64,000 nt of DNA from CAYNRE01 sp964399535. Its GTDB lineage: Bacteria; Planctomycetota; Planctomycetia; Pirellulales; CAYNRE01. Below, one piece after another: positions 50,856 to 60,366 of this stretch. The notes under the pieces were generated by a model. It was not told the DNA's origin. It was given only the letters and a program-made list of their open reading frames with translations, and searched no databases. Location: contig CAYNRE010000026.1 of NCBI GenBank assembly GCA_964399535.1, positions 124,001 through 188,000 of the forward strand, in the 5' to 3' direction. Each line of letters begins with the position of its first letter. Positions within the stretch are counted from its first letter, which is position 1. The position numbers and the translations under genes are program-made.

Positions 50856-51719
50856 ATGCTTGTTTTGCCGCGCCGGTCTCTGGCCGTAGTGGGGGTGCTC
50901 GCGGGTTTCGGGGTCGCGCTGGCTTCGCAATCGACCGCTACGGCCGAGCCGCTCGAGTTAACGGTAATTACCTTCAACGTGCTGGTCGATTTCTCCGTGC
51001 CCGCGGGCGTTCCCAAGTGGACCGAGCGGCGCGATCTGTGCCTGGCCGTGGTGGCCGATCACCAGGCTGACCTGGTGGGGCTGCAGGAGCCGACCCCCAA
51101 ACAGGTGCAGTTTTTCGTCGACGGGCTCAAGGGCTATCGCGAGTTCTATTATCGCCAGGGGTCGAAGCAGTACACCGATGCCACGTTGCTCTATCGGGAG
51201 GAAGCGTTCGAGCAGCTCGACCAGGGCTGGTGGTGGCTATCCCCCACGCCGGAAAAGGTTTCCACCGGTTTTGGCAACACGCTGCCCCGGATCGTGGTCT
51301 GGGTCAAACTGAAGCACCGCCCCAGCGGGCGTGAGCTATTCTTTTTCAATACCCATTTCGACAATTCGGCCCCCAGCCAGGAGCGGATGGCCGAGTTGTG
51401 CGAGAAGCAGATGGTGCCGTTCGTCGAATCGGGTCTGCCGCTGGTCTTTGTAGGCGACTTCAACACCCACCAGACCCGGGGCGATTATCCGCGGCTCACT
51501 AGTGGCGGATGGCGCGATGCCTACCTGGCTTCACCGCTAGCCAGCCCCGACGGCCGGGACGAAAACGTAGTAACCATGGATAATCAAAAGCGGATCGACC
51601 ACATCTTCTACCGGGGCGAGGGCATGTCGGCGACCCACTGGGAGCGCCTCGAGTCGCCCGACCCGGCGCGACGCCTGTCGGACCATTGGCCCGTCTTAGC
51701 CCGGTTGCGCATCGAATGA
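50856..51719 (+). CDS. Exported endonuclease/exonuclease/phosphatase family hydrolase
   Basis: This is a 287-residue protein with a signal peptide at about 1-30. The EEP fold motifs appear in order: VITFNVLVDF, VGLQEPT (metal-binding Glu), FFNTHFDN, FVGDFNTH (Asp, Asn and His of the active site), and LSDHWPV with the catalytic His. EEP enzymes cleave phosphodiesters in DNA, inositol phosphates or sphingomyelin; an exported single-domain form could act on lipids or nucleic acids outside the cytoplasm. AAGG precedes the ATG. The stop overlaps the next gene by ATGA (51716-51719). Confidence 0.9.
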   Translation: MLVLPRRSLAVVGVLAGFGVALASQSTATAEPLELTVITFNVLVDFSVPAGVPKWTERRDLCLAVVADHQADLVGLQEPTPKQVQFFVDGLKGYREFYYRQGSKQYTDATLLYREEAFEQLDQGWWWLSPTPEKVSTGFGNTLPRIVVWVKLKHRPSGRELFFFNTHFDNSAPSQERMAELCEKQMVPFVESGLPLVFVGDFNTHQTRGDYPRLTSGGWRDAYLASPLASPDGRDENVVTMDNQKRIDHIFYRGEGMSATHWERLESPDPARRLSDHWPVLARLRIE

Positions 51720-53428
51720 GCGGCTGCTCGCAACTTGCCCGCCCGTTGTTGGTTTCTTCCCGGGTTGCCCGGGTCGCGTGGGGACTGATCCTGGCGGGTG
51801 CCGTCGGCGCAAGCGGCGAGCTGGCCCGCGCGGAAGACGAACTGCGGCGCCAGCGGCGCGAGTTGGACGACCAATACCACTCTCGATTGGCCGAACTGGC
51901 CGACTGGGCCGATCAGCAGGGCCTGGAGCGCGAAGCCGAACAAGTTCGCGATTGGGCCCGACCGCGTGACCCGCGCAAGCTGTACCTGGTCGAATTTCCC
52001 CGGTCGGGCACGGGCGAAGCGGACGCCGCCGCCGCGAAACCGCCGGAGGCCGCCCGCTTGCCGGCGCACACCCAGTGGGCCGAGCGCTGGTCGCAGCTCA
52101 AACGACAACAGGCCGAGGTGTGGTTCGAGCTGGCTCGCCGGGCGATTCGCGCCCGAGAAGTTTCGCTGGCGTTCGAGCTGATTCTGGCCACGGCTCGCGA
52201 GAACCCCGACCACGAAGCGGCCCGGCGCATGCTGGGCTACGTGCGCTTTCGCGACCAGTGGCAAACGCCGTTCGAGGTGCGCCGGCTGCGGGCCGGACAG
52301 GTTTGGAGCGACCGCTTCGGCTGGTTGCCGGCCTCGCAGTTGAAGCGCTACGAGGCGGGCGAGCGGTTTTACAACGGCCGCTGGATCTCGGTGACCGACG
52401 ATCACCGCTTGCACGAAGACATTCGCCGCGGCTGGCAGGTGGAGACCGACCATTACCGCGTTACGACCAATCACAGCCTCGAGGCGGGCGTGGAGCTGGG
52501 GCAGCAGCTAGAGCGGCTGTATCGTGCCTGGCAGCAGGTTTTCGCCGGCTTTTACACCAGCGAGGCGCAACTGGCCCAGTTGCTCGAAGGCCGGGGCACG
52601 CAGCGCGGCGGCACCGCGCGCCACCAGGTGATCTATTTCCGCAGCCGCGACGAGTACAACAACGCCCTGCGCCATACGATCGTGGCCGATATCGGCATGA
52701 CTACCGGGCTGTATTTGAACGATACCCGGCAAGCCTACTTTTTTGCCTCCGACGGGCCGCACGACCTGAGCACGCTGTATCACGAGGCCACCCACCAATT
52801 GTTCAGCGAGAGCCGGCCCGGGGTGCCCATTCCGGGCGAGAAGGCCAACTTTTGGATCGTCGAAGGCATGGCCTGCTACATGGAATCGCTCCGCGTTTCG
52901 CGGCATGCCGACGGCACCGGATTCTCCACGCTGGGCGGCGCCGATGCGATCCGCTTTCAAGATGCCCGGTACCGGTTGCTGGAAAGCCAGTTCTACGTGC
53001 CGCTGGCCCGGCTCTCCGCGGCCTCGGCGGCCGAGATTCAGCGCGACCCGGAGATCGCCAAGCTTTACAGCCAATCGGCCGGGCTGGCCCATTTTCTGAT
53101 GCACGACGGCGGGGGGCGCTATCGCGACGCCCTGGTTCGCTACCTGATCGCCGTTTACAGCGGCACCGATCAACCCGGCACGCTGGCCCGCCTGGCCGCC
53201 ACCCCGTTTGAACAGCTGGACGGGCAGTACCGGCAATTTGTGGTGGCTGCCGACCCGACCTCCACTAACTCGGCTGACCCAGACTCGGCCGACCCAGCCG
53301 GGGAGCCCAGCCCCACGCCAAGCGTTGAGCCCAACGCCGCGCCGAGCGCGGAACTGGGCGCAGAGCCCAGCGCCGCATCGGGCTCCGAATCGGGCGCCGC
53401 CGCTAGCGAAGGTTCCTCGGCGCCTTAG
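51716..53428 (+). CDS. Exported DUF1570-like HExxH metalloprotease candidate
   Basis: This is a 570-residue protein with a signal peptide at about 1-39 (VARVAWGLILAGAVGASGELARA). A helical, Arg-rich region spans 40-160. A gluzincin-type domain has HEATH at 356-360 and a downstream Glu in WIVEGMACYMES near residue 383, giving a complete HExxH plus Glu zinc site. The last 55 residues are an Ala/Ser/Pro/Glu-rich low-complexity tail. The pattern matches DUF1570-type proteins common in planctomycetes. Its ATG overlaps the stop of the upstream EEP hydrolase gene, so the two are translationally coupled. Peptidase activity is inferred. Confidence 0.82.
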   Translation: MSGCSQLARPLLVSSRVARVAWGLILAGAVGASGELARAEDELRRQRRELDDQYHSRLAELADWADQQGLEREAEQVRDWARPRDPRKLYLVEFPRSGTGEADAAAAKPPEAARLPAHTQWAERWSQLKRQQAEVWFELARRAIRAREVSLAFELILATARENPDHEAARRMLGYVRFRDQWQTPFEVRRLRAGQVWSDRFGWLPASQLKRYEAGERFYNGRWISVTDDHRLHEDIRRGWQVETDHYRVTTNHSLEAGVELGQQLERLYRAWQQVFAGFYTSEAQLAQLLEGRGTQRGGTARHQVIYFRSRDEYNNALRHTIVADIGMTTGLYLNDTRQAYFFASDGPHDLSTLYHEATHQLFSESRPGVPIPGEKANFWIVEGMACYMESLRVSRHADGTGFSTLGGADAIRFQDARYRLLESQFYVPLARLSAASAAEIQRDPEIAKLYSQSAGLAHFLMHDGGGRYRDALVRYLIAVYSGTDQPGTLARLAATPFEQLDGQYRQFVVAADPTSTNSADPDSADPAGEPSPTPSVEPNAAPSAELGAEPSAASGSESGAAASEGSSAP

Positions 53429-53528
53429 CCGCTAGCCGTAATCGGGAATCGGCCGCGCCGTACGAGGTGTGGCGCACCGGACCGTTGCGCCGGCCCTGCT
53501 GCCCGGCGCGATCATTGCCGCGGAGAGA

Positions 53529-55079
53529 CTAGTCCACTTTGCGGAACTCGCACTTACCCGTCGGGGTGTGAGCGACCAGCCCCCGGACCTGGCCCCCGCT
53601 GAGCTGAAATTCGCCGGCGAAGGCCTGGCCGGGCACGGCTTCGTAACGAAACCGGTTCGGAGCTAGCGAGTGGCTGCGAGCCGGCTGCTGGCCCAAGCGG
53701 AAGCGGAGCTCCCCCTGGTGCTCGGTCACGTGGAAGGTGCCCCAATCTTCGTTTTCATACTGGCCCAGGTAGTACTGAATCGGCAGCGTCAGCCCCCGCG
53801 CGGTGCCCGGCGGGTCCCAGCTTGCTTCGCTTTGCCGGCGGGCTCGCTCCTCGATTCGGGCAAGACTCGCCTTGAGCTCGGGGACCAGGTCGGTCTGAGG
53901 CAGGCCGAGCAGTTGGGCATATACGTCGAGCGCGATCTGGGTGGCCAGCAGCCCGCGCGACTCGTTGATAAGTACGGCTACCCCCACCTGGTCGTCGGGC
54001 AACAGCGAAACCAGTGTGGCGGTGCCCAGGTAGCCGCCGCCGTGTTCCAGCATCCGGCGACCGTGTAGGTGGCCCGTGAACCAGCCCAGCGAGTAGCCCT
54101 CGCGAACCACGCCGCGAGGGAATTCCTCGGCCTCGGCCATCGACACCTGTTGCCGGTGCACCTCGGCCAACATGGGTTCGGAAAGCAGCGATTGCCCCTG
54201 GGGATTGCGCCCCGAGAGGTGAAAGGCGATCCAGTGGCCCAGATCGACGGCGCTGGCGCCCATGCCGCCGGCGGCGTGCATGACGGCGTCGTGCTTGCGC
54301 AGCGGCACATCCTGCCAACCCTGGTCAGCGATCGTCAGCGGTTGGGCCGCCAGCGGGTTGGCATACAACCGGCTGGCATAACACGTCGCATCGACCATTC
54401 CGAGCGGCTGAAAAACTCGCGCGGCCAGATAATCTTGCCAGGCCTGGCCCGTAACGGCTTCGATGACCCGGCCCAAGAGCGTGAAGTGCAGGTTGGTGTA
54501 TTGGAACTGGCCGAGCGGCCTGGCGCGCTCGAGCCAGCGGTAATAGCGATCTTCCGTCAGGTTGCCGAGATAGGCCTCGGCCTGGGCGATGGGCTGGGAG
54601 TCGAGCCCTGGGCGGTGGCACATCAGATCGCGAAGCGTAATCTGGGCGGTCGCCTCGGCGTCGGCCAGCTTGAACCTGGGCAGGTGTATTCGCACCGGGT
54701 CGTCCAGGTCCAGCTTTCCCTCGTCGGCCAGCATGGCCACGCCCAGCGCCGTGAACGACTTGGTTACCGAGGCCAGGTAGAAAGGCGACCTTGGCTGAAC
54801 CGATTGCGCCGCCTTGGCGTCGCAGGTACCCAGTGCGTCGAGCAGAACCACCTGGTCGCCCCGGACCGCGACGATCGCGATTCCGGCAACCCGTAGCTCG
54901 CGACGCAGTCGTTCCCAGCGCTCGTGCAGCGGTTGCCAGTCGGCGGGCACCTGCACGGCGCCGGCCAGTACCTGGGAAGTCGCGCCCTTATCGGCCGGAT
55001 CGGCCAGTACCGGGGCGAGGGGAGTCAAACCGCCACAGAGTGCGATCGCCCAAACCAGGGCCCAATCGATTCGAACCAT
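53529..55079 (-). CDS. Serine hydrolase, class C beta-lactamase family
   Basis: This is a 516-residue exported protein (signal peptide about 1-26). The penicillin-binding catalytic set is present: Ser104-x2-Lys107 (SVTK), the YxN motif in FQYTNLHF near residue 205, and HGG in EHGGGYLG near residue 350. A C-terminal beta domain of about 120 residues follows (YLGQYENEDWGTFHV), as in many planctomycete serine hydrolases of this kind. They act as esterases, D-amino peptidases or beta-lactamases; the activity cannot be chosen from sequence. The gene converges with the HExxH gene and lies upstream of an AraC regulator gene in opposite 5'-3' order. Confidence 0.92.
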   Translation of the reverse strand: MVRIDWALVWAIALCGGLTPLAPVLADPADKGATSQVLAGAVQVPADWQPLHERWERLRRELRVAGIAIVAVRGDQVVLLDALGTCDAKAAQSVQPRSPFYLASVTKSFTALGVAMLADEGKLDLDDPVRIHLPRFKLADAEATAQITLRDLMCHRPGLDSQPIAQAEAYLGNLTEDRYYRWLERARPLGQFQYTNLHFTLLGRVIEAVTGQAWQDYLAARVFQPLGMVDATCYASRLYANPLAAQPLTIADQGWQDVPLRKHDAVMHAAGGMGASAVDLGHWIAFHLSGRNPQGQSLLSEPMLAEVHRQQVSMAEAEEFPRGVVREGYSLGWFTGHLHGRRMLEHGGGYLGTATLVSLLPDDQVGVAVLINESRGLLATQIALDVYAQLLGLPQTDLVPELKASLARIEERARRQSEASWDPPGTARGLTLPIQYYLGQYENEDWGTFHVTEHQGELRFRLGQQPARSHSLAPNRFRYEAVPGQAFAGEFQLSGGQVRGLVAHTPTGKCEFRKVD

Positions 55080-55241
55080 GGCCGAAGTACCCCTGAAAAA
55101 CGCGGGTGGCCTTACGTTGCCAAAGCCGTGAAGACGGTGCGGCCATTTTTGGCCGTGAGGGTTGGCGGTGTCTTGAACCGATGCAACCTGCCTTGCCTCG
55201 GCGGCGCATGGCGGGCGCGGCCTGAGCAGGTGGTTCGACGG

Positions 55242-56048
55242 CTACGTTTGGGCCGAACCCGACGCGTGCGTCAGGCGCCGCAATCGACCCGGCGGAATTC
55301 CCAACACACGAACGAAATCGCGGGTCATGTGGGCCTGGTCGGAAAAGCCCGAGCGGAGGGCAATCTCAGCGAGCGAGCTTGCCTGGCTGCCGGCGGCCTG
55401 CCAGGCGGCCAATACCCGCTGGCGGCGAATCAGCTCGCACACGGTCTGGCCAGTCTGGCGGCGGCAGACCCGGGCCAGGTGCACGGGGTGAACCCCCAGT
55501 TGGCGCGCGATCGAGGCCACCGAAACGCTCTGCCCCGGCGCCGCCCGCAGAAGCTGCTCGGCGGCTTTCCACCAGGCTGGTGGCCGCCGCTGGGCCGGCC
55601 GAGAAGTGGTGGGTGCCAGCGTTGCGAGCAGATCCCAGACTCGCGTTTCGGCCTCCCCGACATCGCCCCGGGGCGAGTCGATTAGGACGAGGAGCTTGCG
55701 CAGCAACGCGGGCGAATCGGGCCACGAATAGGGCAGGGGGCCCTCGGGCCACAGCGGTTCGTCGCTGTCCGGGGTAACCTGCAACAGCCGGGCACCGCGC
55801 GGGCCATAGTGATTGGCGTGGCGGTAACCCGGCGGCTTCACCACCGCCGAGCCGACCCTGGCCCGGAACACTCCCTGGGCCGTGGTCTCTTCAAGCTCTC
55901 CGGCCAACACCAGCGAGAGGGTTCCCTCGGCGTGGCGATGAGCGCTCTGACGGGCCAGCGGAGCGTATTGGACCTGGCGAAAGCGCAGCCCGCCGGCGGT
56001 TCGCCAAGGCGAGAACGCGACGGCAGGGGCTGAAAGCGGTTGGCGCAC
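55242..56048 (-). CDS. AraC family transcriptional regulator
   Basis: This is a 268-residue protein. The N-terminal cupin-like sensor domain (about 15-115) has the pattern RHAEGTLSLVLAGELEE and PPGYRHANHYGP. The C-terminal part (about 165-262) holds two helix-turn-helix units (SVASIARQLGVHPVHLARVCR and SLAEIALRSGFSDQAHMTRDF) ending in the AraC signature GIPPGRLRR. The GTG start at 56048 lacks a clear RBS. Its targets may include the serine hydrolase gene 163 bases downstream, in the same direction. The ligand is unknown. Confidence 0.92.
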   Translation of the reverse strand: MRQPLSAPAVAFSPWRTAGGLRFRQVQYAPLARQSAHRHAEGTLSLVLAGELEETTAQGVFRARVGSAVVKPPGYRHANHYGPRGARLLQVTPDSDEPLWPEGPLPYSWPDSPALLRKLLVLIDSPRGDVGEAETRVWDLLATLAPTTSRPAQRRPPAWWKAAEQLLRAAPGQSVSVASIARQLGVHPVHLARVCRRQTGQTVCELIRRQRVLAAWQAAGSQASSLAEIALRSGFSDQAHMTRDFVRVLGIPPGRLRRLTHASGSAQT

Positions 56049-56097
56049 GGTGATTCGGCACTTCGCGATGGGAAGGGGCGGTACCGCGCGTTATTCG

Positions 56098-56128
56098 CCC
56101 TGGGGGGCTGAAGCTTGACCCCCCAGGG
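56098..56128 (-). terminator. Strong hairpin downstream of the DUF3500 gene
   Basis: CCCTGGGGGG (56098-56107) and CCCCCCAGGG (56119-56128) are exact complements around an 11-base loop. It lies between the DUF3500 stop and the AraC start. No T-run follows, so it may stop RNA decay rather than transcription. Confidence 0.55.
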
Positions 56129-56181
56129 TCGAATGCGCCAATCGAGGCACCCTGGCCCGCCGCGGCCTCGAAGACCGCGGC

Positions 56182-57261
56182 TCAGGCGTTCAGCGGCACC
56201 GAGGGGTCGTCGGCAATGTGGACCCAGCCGTGTACGTGGGGTGCCCCGCGGAAGTACCAGACGAAGGCCGGTCCCTCCAAGCGGAAGCAATCCCAAACCT
56301 GGTCGTTGCCCAAGTCCCCCTCTTGGTAAAAGGCCAGCGAGCAGGCCTTGAGTCCGCCGCGAGCGGCCAGGCAGGCGGCCACCTCCTGCTGGTCCAAAGG
56401 CCGGTAGGGTGCGACCAGCGCGGCCAGCGTTTTTTCCAGCTCAGAGAGCTGATCGCTCGAGAGCTCGGAAACCGGGATACCGGGCCGCCCCTGGCCGCGA
56501 AACGCGACCGCTTGTTCCGGGGGCAATTTGGGCACCAACGCCAGTTTGCGCTGTTGCCCGTCGAGCATCTTAAACACTTCGTTGGCGGCCAGTGCCTGAG
56601 GCCAAAATACATTGCCCGGGTGCGACGGAGATTCGTTGAACCCGTCGGCGGCGTGCCCATAAAAAATCGGCCCGCCAAAGGCCATATGGTCGGTCGAATT
56701 GCCGTCGGCTCGAATGGTCATGTGCCGGCCGGTCATGACGAACTCGAACTTGTCTTGGCCCGGCAGGCCGAAAATGGCCAGGCTCTGATCCTCGCCGTAC
56801 CCGCCGGCGTCGTCTTCCAATTGCTTGTCGATTCGGGCGTGCCAGTCGGGGTGGATGATCGCTTCGAAGATGTCGCGGATTACCTTGCGCTGGTCGTCGG
56901 TGTAAAAATCGCTGTTGACCTGGGCCTCGGTAATTTGCCAATTGTTGGCCACCCGGGTGCGGAGCAGACCTCGCATCGGGTCGACGTAGTCCCAGGCGAA
57001 GCACACCTTTTCCCGCTGTCCGGGGGTCAGGGTGTCGTAAAGCACTTTGACCAGCGACTCGGCCGAGGTCGACCCGCTGGCGCTATCTTGGGCAACCGCC
57101 CAATGGGGCCAGGCGGTGGTGCCCAGCGCCAGCGCCCCGGCGGCCGAGGTTCCCAGAAACTGACGACGACTGACCCCCAAGGGGCTCGCGAGAACTGGCC
57201 TTGCGCTGGCCGAGCAGTCCTCCGCACAACGATGGGGGCGATTGCCCGCGGGGTCAGACAT
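56182..57261 (-). CDS. DUF3500 protein with twin-arginine signal
   Basis: The start at 57261 (MSDPAGNRPH), with AAAGGAG eight bases upstream, gives 359 residues; the frame extends further without an RBS. A Tat signal lies near 30-60 (SRRQFLGTSAAGALALG), so export of a folded protein is expected. The body matches the DUF3500 pattern (SDFYTDDQRKVIRDIFEAI, FEFVMTGRHMTIRADGNS, GPAFVWYFRGAPHVHGWVH). The His/Asp-rich C-terminal motif suggests a metal-dependent enzyme, but no activity is established. Single gene. Confidence 0.87.
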   Translation of the reverse strand: MSDPAGNRPHRCAEDCSASARPVLASPLGVSRRQFLGTSAAGALALGTTAWPHWAVAQDSASGSTSAESLVKVLYDTLTPGQREKVCFAWDYVDPMRGLLRTRVANNWQITEAQVNSDFYTDDQRKVIRDIFEAIIHPDWHARIDKQLEDDAGGYGEDQSLAIFGLPGQDKFEFVMTGRHMTIRADGNSTDHMAFGGPIFYGHAADGFNESPSHPGNVFWPQALAANEVFKMLDGQQRKLALVPKLPPEQAVAFRGQGRPGIPVSELSSDQLSELEKTLAALVAPYRPLDQQEVAACLAARGGLKACSLAFYQEGDLGNDQVWDCFRLEGPAFVWYFRGAPHVHGWVHIADDPSVPLNA

Positions 57262-57513
57262 GGCCGGCTCCTTTGTCTTGAGTCTAGAATGGGTCGCGAA
57301 CCTACCGGGGTCCGGAGCCCACCCAGGGCTCGACATGCTCACTCCCCCGCACGACCCTCGGCCTGTGATTAGAGCCGAGGGCGGCCCCCCTGGCAATTTG
57401 GCGCGCCCAGTCGACGGCCGGCAGGGGCGCCCGCCAGCTACCGGAGAGCGGGGGACCCGATGGGGACGGGCCGTGCGAAATCTCCTTCGATTGAGCCAAA
57501 CCGCGCAAGCCCC

Positions 57514-57891
57514 ATGACGAAGCAACCCGGTCGCTCCTGGCGTGGCAAGTTTCACGAAGCGGGCCGAGGCGCCGCCTGGGCCCTCAGGACCCAGGTGAAC
57601 TTCCGAGTCCACCTGGTTTTCGCCGCGCTGGTGGTGGCGGTGGCCGTTAGGCTGCGGGCCGAGGCCTGGGAGTGGGGTTTGCTCGGGTTGTGCATCCTGG
57701 GAGTGCTGGTCGCCGAGGTGCTCAATACCTCGATCGAACAACTGGCCAAGGCGATTACCCGTGAACATCATCCCGAAATCGGCCGGGCCCTCGACATCGC
57801 GGCGGGCGCCGTGCTGATTTCGGCCCTGGGCGCCGCCTTGCTGGGCGCGCTGCTCTTGCTGCGCCGGTTGCTGCTTTGGTTGGGTTGGTAG
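57514..57891 (+). CDS. dgkA: Diacylglycerol kinase (DgkA-like)
   Basis: This is a 125-residue membrane protein with three transmembrane helices (about 30-48, 52-68, 92-120). The catalytic motif EVLNTSIEQLAKAI is in the second half of the helix pair and carries the Glu and Asn residues conserved in DgkA/UndK enzymes. It phosphorylates diacylglycerol or undecaprenol at the membrane, recycling lipid carriers. The ATG at 57514 was chosen because it matches the family N-terminus; a frame opening at 57460 is possible. mutM follows in convergent orientation 69 bases later. Confidence 0.93.
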   Translation: MTKQPGRSWRGKFHEAGRGAAWALRTQVNFRVHLVFAALVVAVAVRLRAEAWEWGLLGLCILGVLVAEVLNTSIEQLAKAITREHHPEIGRALDIAAGAVLISALGAALLGALLLLRRLLLWLGW

Positions 57892-57960
57892 CGGCCGCAT
57901 CGCTCACGGCGCCAGGCGGCGCTCGCCAGTCGCTTGCGGCACGACGCGGTGCGCATCGAT

Positions 57961-58809
57961 CTACCGGCCGGGCCGCCGCGGCTGGCACCGCGGGCAAAAA
58001 AACGTAGCCCGCTGCGCCTGAACCTGGCGGACGATCGCCCCCGAGCGGCAACGGCGGCAGGGTTCTCCCTCGCGGTCGTACACCTGGTGATGATTCTGGT
58101 AGCTGCCCGCCTGGTTCAGGGCATTGCGATAGGTTCCGTCCGAGAGGGTCGAGCCCTCGTAGCGGACCGCGTCTTCCAAAACGCGCCGCAGGGCCGTGTG
58201 CAGGTCTTGCCACTCGGCCAGGGTAAGCGAGTTGGCTCGCCGCGCCGGGTGCAACCGGGCCAAGTGCAGAATCTCGGAGGCGTAGAGGTTGCCCACTCCG
58301 GCCAGCACCTGTTGGTCGAGCAGCGCCACCTTAATGGCGCGGCGGCTGGCGCGCAGGCGCTTTCGCAGCGTGTCGGCCGAAATCTCCAGCGCGTCGGGCC
58401 CCAGCCGGCCGCTCAGGTACCGCTCGCGAAAACAATCCTCGCTGAGCCAGCGAACCTGACCCAGGCCTCGACGGTCCCAGTACCAGAGCTCGGCCGCCGG
58501 GCCGCCCGAGAGGGCCAGACCCAGCCGCAGATGCTCGGTATCCGGAGGCTGACTGATGAGCACCAAACCGGTCATGCGTGGTTCGAGCACCAGCCGGCTC
58601 TGGTCGTGGAGCCGCAACACCACGCGCTTTCCCACCCGCTCGACGGCGGCAATCTGGCGCCCCACCACCTGGCGACGCAGTTGGGCCAGCCCCGGCTCGA
58701 TTTGAATGGGCCGCAATCGGCAGCGCGGACGGACTACGTCGTCGATGCGGCTCCCCACCACGGCAGCCACGCCGCGGCGCATGGTTTCCACTTCCGGCAG
58801 CTCGGGCAT
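57961..58809 (-). CDS. mutM: Formamidopyrimidine-DNA glycosylase
   Basis: This is a 282-residue base-excision repair enzyme that removes 8-oxoguanine and formamidopyrimidines and cleaves the abasic site. The N-terminus MPELPEVET supplies the catalytic Pro2 and Glu3. A conserved Lys lies at about 61 (VGKRVVL), the helix-two-turn-helix segment at LDQQVLAGVGNLYASEIL, and a C-terminal zinc finger CRRC-x16-CPRC at about 247-270. The start is fixed by the catalytic proline. It is divergent from trpBA with 268 bases between them. Confidence 0.97.
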   Translation of the reverse strand: MPELPEVETMRRGVAAVVGSRIDDVVRPRCRLRPIQIEPGLAQLRRQVVGRQIAAVERVGKRVVLRLHDQSRLVLEPRMTGLVLISQPPDTEHLRLGLALSGGPAAELWYWDRRGLGQVRWLSEDCFRERYLSGRLGPDALEISADTLRKRLRASRRAIKVALLDQQVLAGVGNLYASEILHLARLHPARRANSLTLAEWQDLHTALRRVLEDAVRYEGSTLSDGTYRNALNQAGSYQNHHQVYDREGEPCRRCRSGAIVRQVQAQRATFFCPRCQPRRPGR

Positions 58810-59077
58810 GCGAAGCTGGTTCTCGCTGCGATCTTGACGGCGGATTGCGACGACGGGCAGGCCAGTGTAACGCAAACCCCGGGGACCCGTGAGCCACACT
58901 TTGGACCGGAGCGATCGCTCGGGCCGCCGGCGCGCCCCGCGCCGGGCGCGGGCACGGCCCGGCGACCCTTGACCCCGCGGAACCCCCCTCGGACAATCGA
59001 GCGTTTGCCACCGACCAGCACCGCGCGTCGCTCTGTTTTTCCCCTTTCCCAGGGCCCCGACCGAGAACCCCCCCGAG

Positions 59078-60289
59078 ATGGCTTCACCCGCTTCCACACA
59101 TTGGCCCGATGCGGCCGGCCGCTTTGGCCCGTTCGGGGGGAGGTTCGTACCCGAAACGCTGAGCCGGGCGCTCGACGAACTCGCGGCCGAGTACCGCCTG
59201 GCCCAGGCCGATCCGGCCTTCGCCGCCGAGCTCGAGGGCCTGTTTCGCGATTTCGTCGGCCGGCCCTCGCCGCTGTACCACGCCCGGCGGCTCTCGGAGC
59301 ATGCCGGCGGAGCCCAGATTTATCTGAAGCGCGAGGACCTGAATCACACCGGCGCCCACAAAATCAACAACACGCTGGGCCAGGCGCTTCTCACCCGGCG
59401 AATGAAGAAGCCCCGGGTAATCGCCGAGACGGGGGCAGGGCAACACGGCGTGGCCACGGCCACGGCCAGCGCCCACTTTGGCCTGGAGTGCGTGGTGTAC
59501 ATGGGCGAGGAAGACATACGCCGCCAGAAACCCAATGTGTTCAACATGCGGCTGATGGGGGCCGAGGTGCGGCCCGTTACCACGGGCTCGCGAACGCTGC
59601 GCGACGCGATTAACGAGGCGATGCGCGAGTGGATGAGCTCGGTCGAGCACACCCACTACATTCTGGGGTCGGCCGTGGGGCCGCATCCCTTTCCGGAGAT
59701 CGTCCGCGATTTTCAATCGGTCATCGGCCGGGAAACCATCGACCAGTGCCGGCAAAAGTTGGGCCGGCTGCCCGACCTGGTCGTGGCCTGCGTGGGCGGG
59801 GGGAGCAACGCGGCGGGCATGTTCTACCCCTTCGCTACCCAGACCAGCGTAGCGCTGGTCGGCGTCGAGGCCGGGGGCCGTTCGTCGCGCCCCGGCGATC
59901 ACGCCTCGCCGCTTACTTACGGTCGCCCGGGCGTGCTGCACGGCAGCCTGAGCTACGTCATGCAGGACGAAGAGGGGCAAACCTGCGACGTGCACTCGGT
60001 ATCGGCGGGGCTGGATTATCCGGGCGTGGGCCCGGAGCACAGCTATTGGAAAGACACTGGCCGCGTCAGCTACACCAGTTGCCGCGACGAACAGGCGCTC
60101 GAGGCCTTCGACCTGGTGGCCCGCCAAGAGGGTATTTTGCCCGCGCTCGAGAGTTCGCACGCCGTGGCCCTGGCCCTCGAGCTGGCGGCTCAGCGCCCCG
60201 CGGACCAGGCGGTGGTGGTGTGCCTGTCGGGGCGCGGCGACAAAGACGCCTTTGAAATCGCCCGGCTCAAGGGCGAATCGTTGGGCTGA
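59078..60289 (+). CDS. trpB: Tryptophan synthase beta chain
   Basis: This is a 403-residue PLP enzyme that joins indole and serine to give tryptophan. It has the N-terminal FGPFGGRFVPETL, the PLP lysine Lys95 in HTGAHKINN, the phosphate-binding GGGSNAAGMF near residue 240, and HSVSAGLDYPGVGPEH as in canonical TrpB1. It works as an alpha2-beta2 complex with TrpA, encoded 77 bases downstream, through an internal indole tunnel. No trp leader peptide or attenuator was recognised in the 268-base upstream spacer. Confidence 0.98.
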   Translation: MASPASTHWPDAAGRFGPFGGRFVPETLSRALDELAAEYRLAQADPAFAAELEGLFRDFVGRPSPLYHARRLSEHAGGAQIYLKREDLNHTGAHKINNTLGQALLTRRMKKPRVIAETGAGQHGVATATASAHFGLECVVYMGEEDIRRQKPNVFNMRLMGAEVRPVTTGSRTLRDAINEAMREWMSSVEHTHYILGSAVGPHPFPEIVRDFQSVIGRETIDQCRQKLGRLPDLVVACVGGGSNAAGMFYPFATQTSVALVGVEAGGRSSRPGDHASPLTYGRPGVLHGSLSYVMQDEEGQTCDVHSVSAGLDYPGVGPEHSYWKDTGRVSYTSCRDEQALEAFDLVARQEGILPALESSHAVALALELAAQRPADQAVVVCLSGRGDKDAFEIARLKGESLG

Positions 60290-60366
60290 TCCGCGGCGAT
60301 CCAGGCGCGCGGTGCCCGCTGCCCGGCGGCGATGGTCGCGGCCGTTTACCAACCGAGACGGAAACG

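Noticed and set aside
58810..59077. Tryptophan attenuator before trpB
   Set aside because: No Trp-rich leader peptide and no terminator/antiterminator pair in the spacer.
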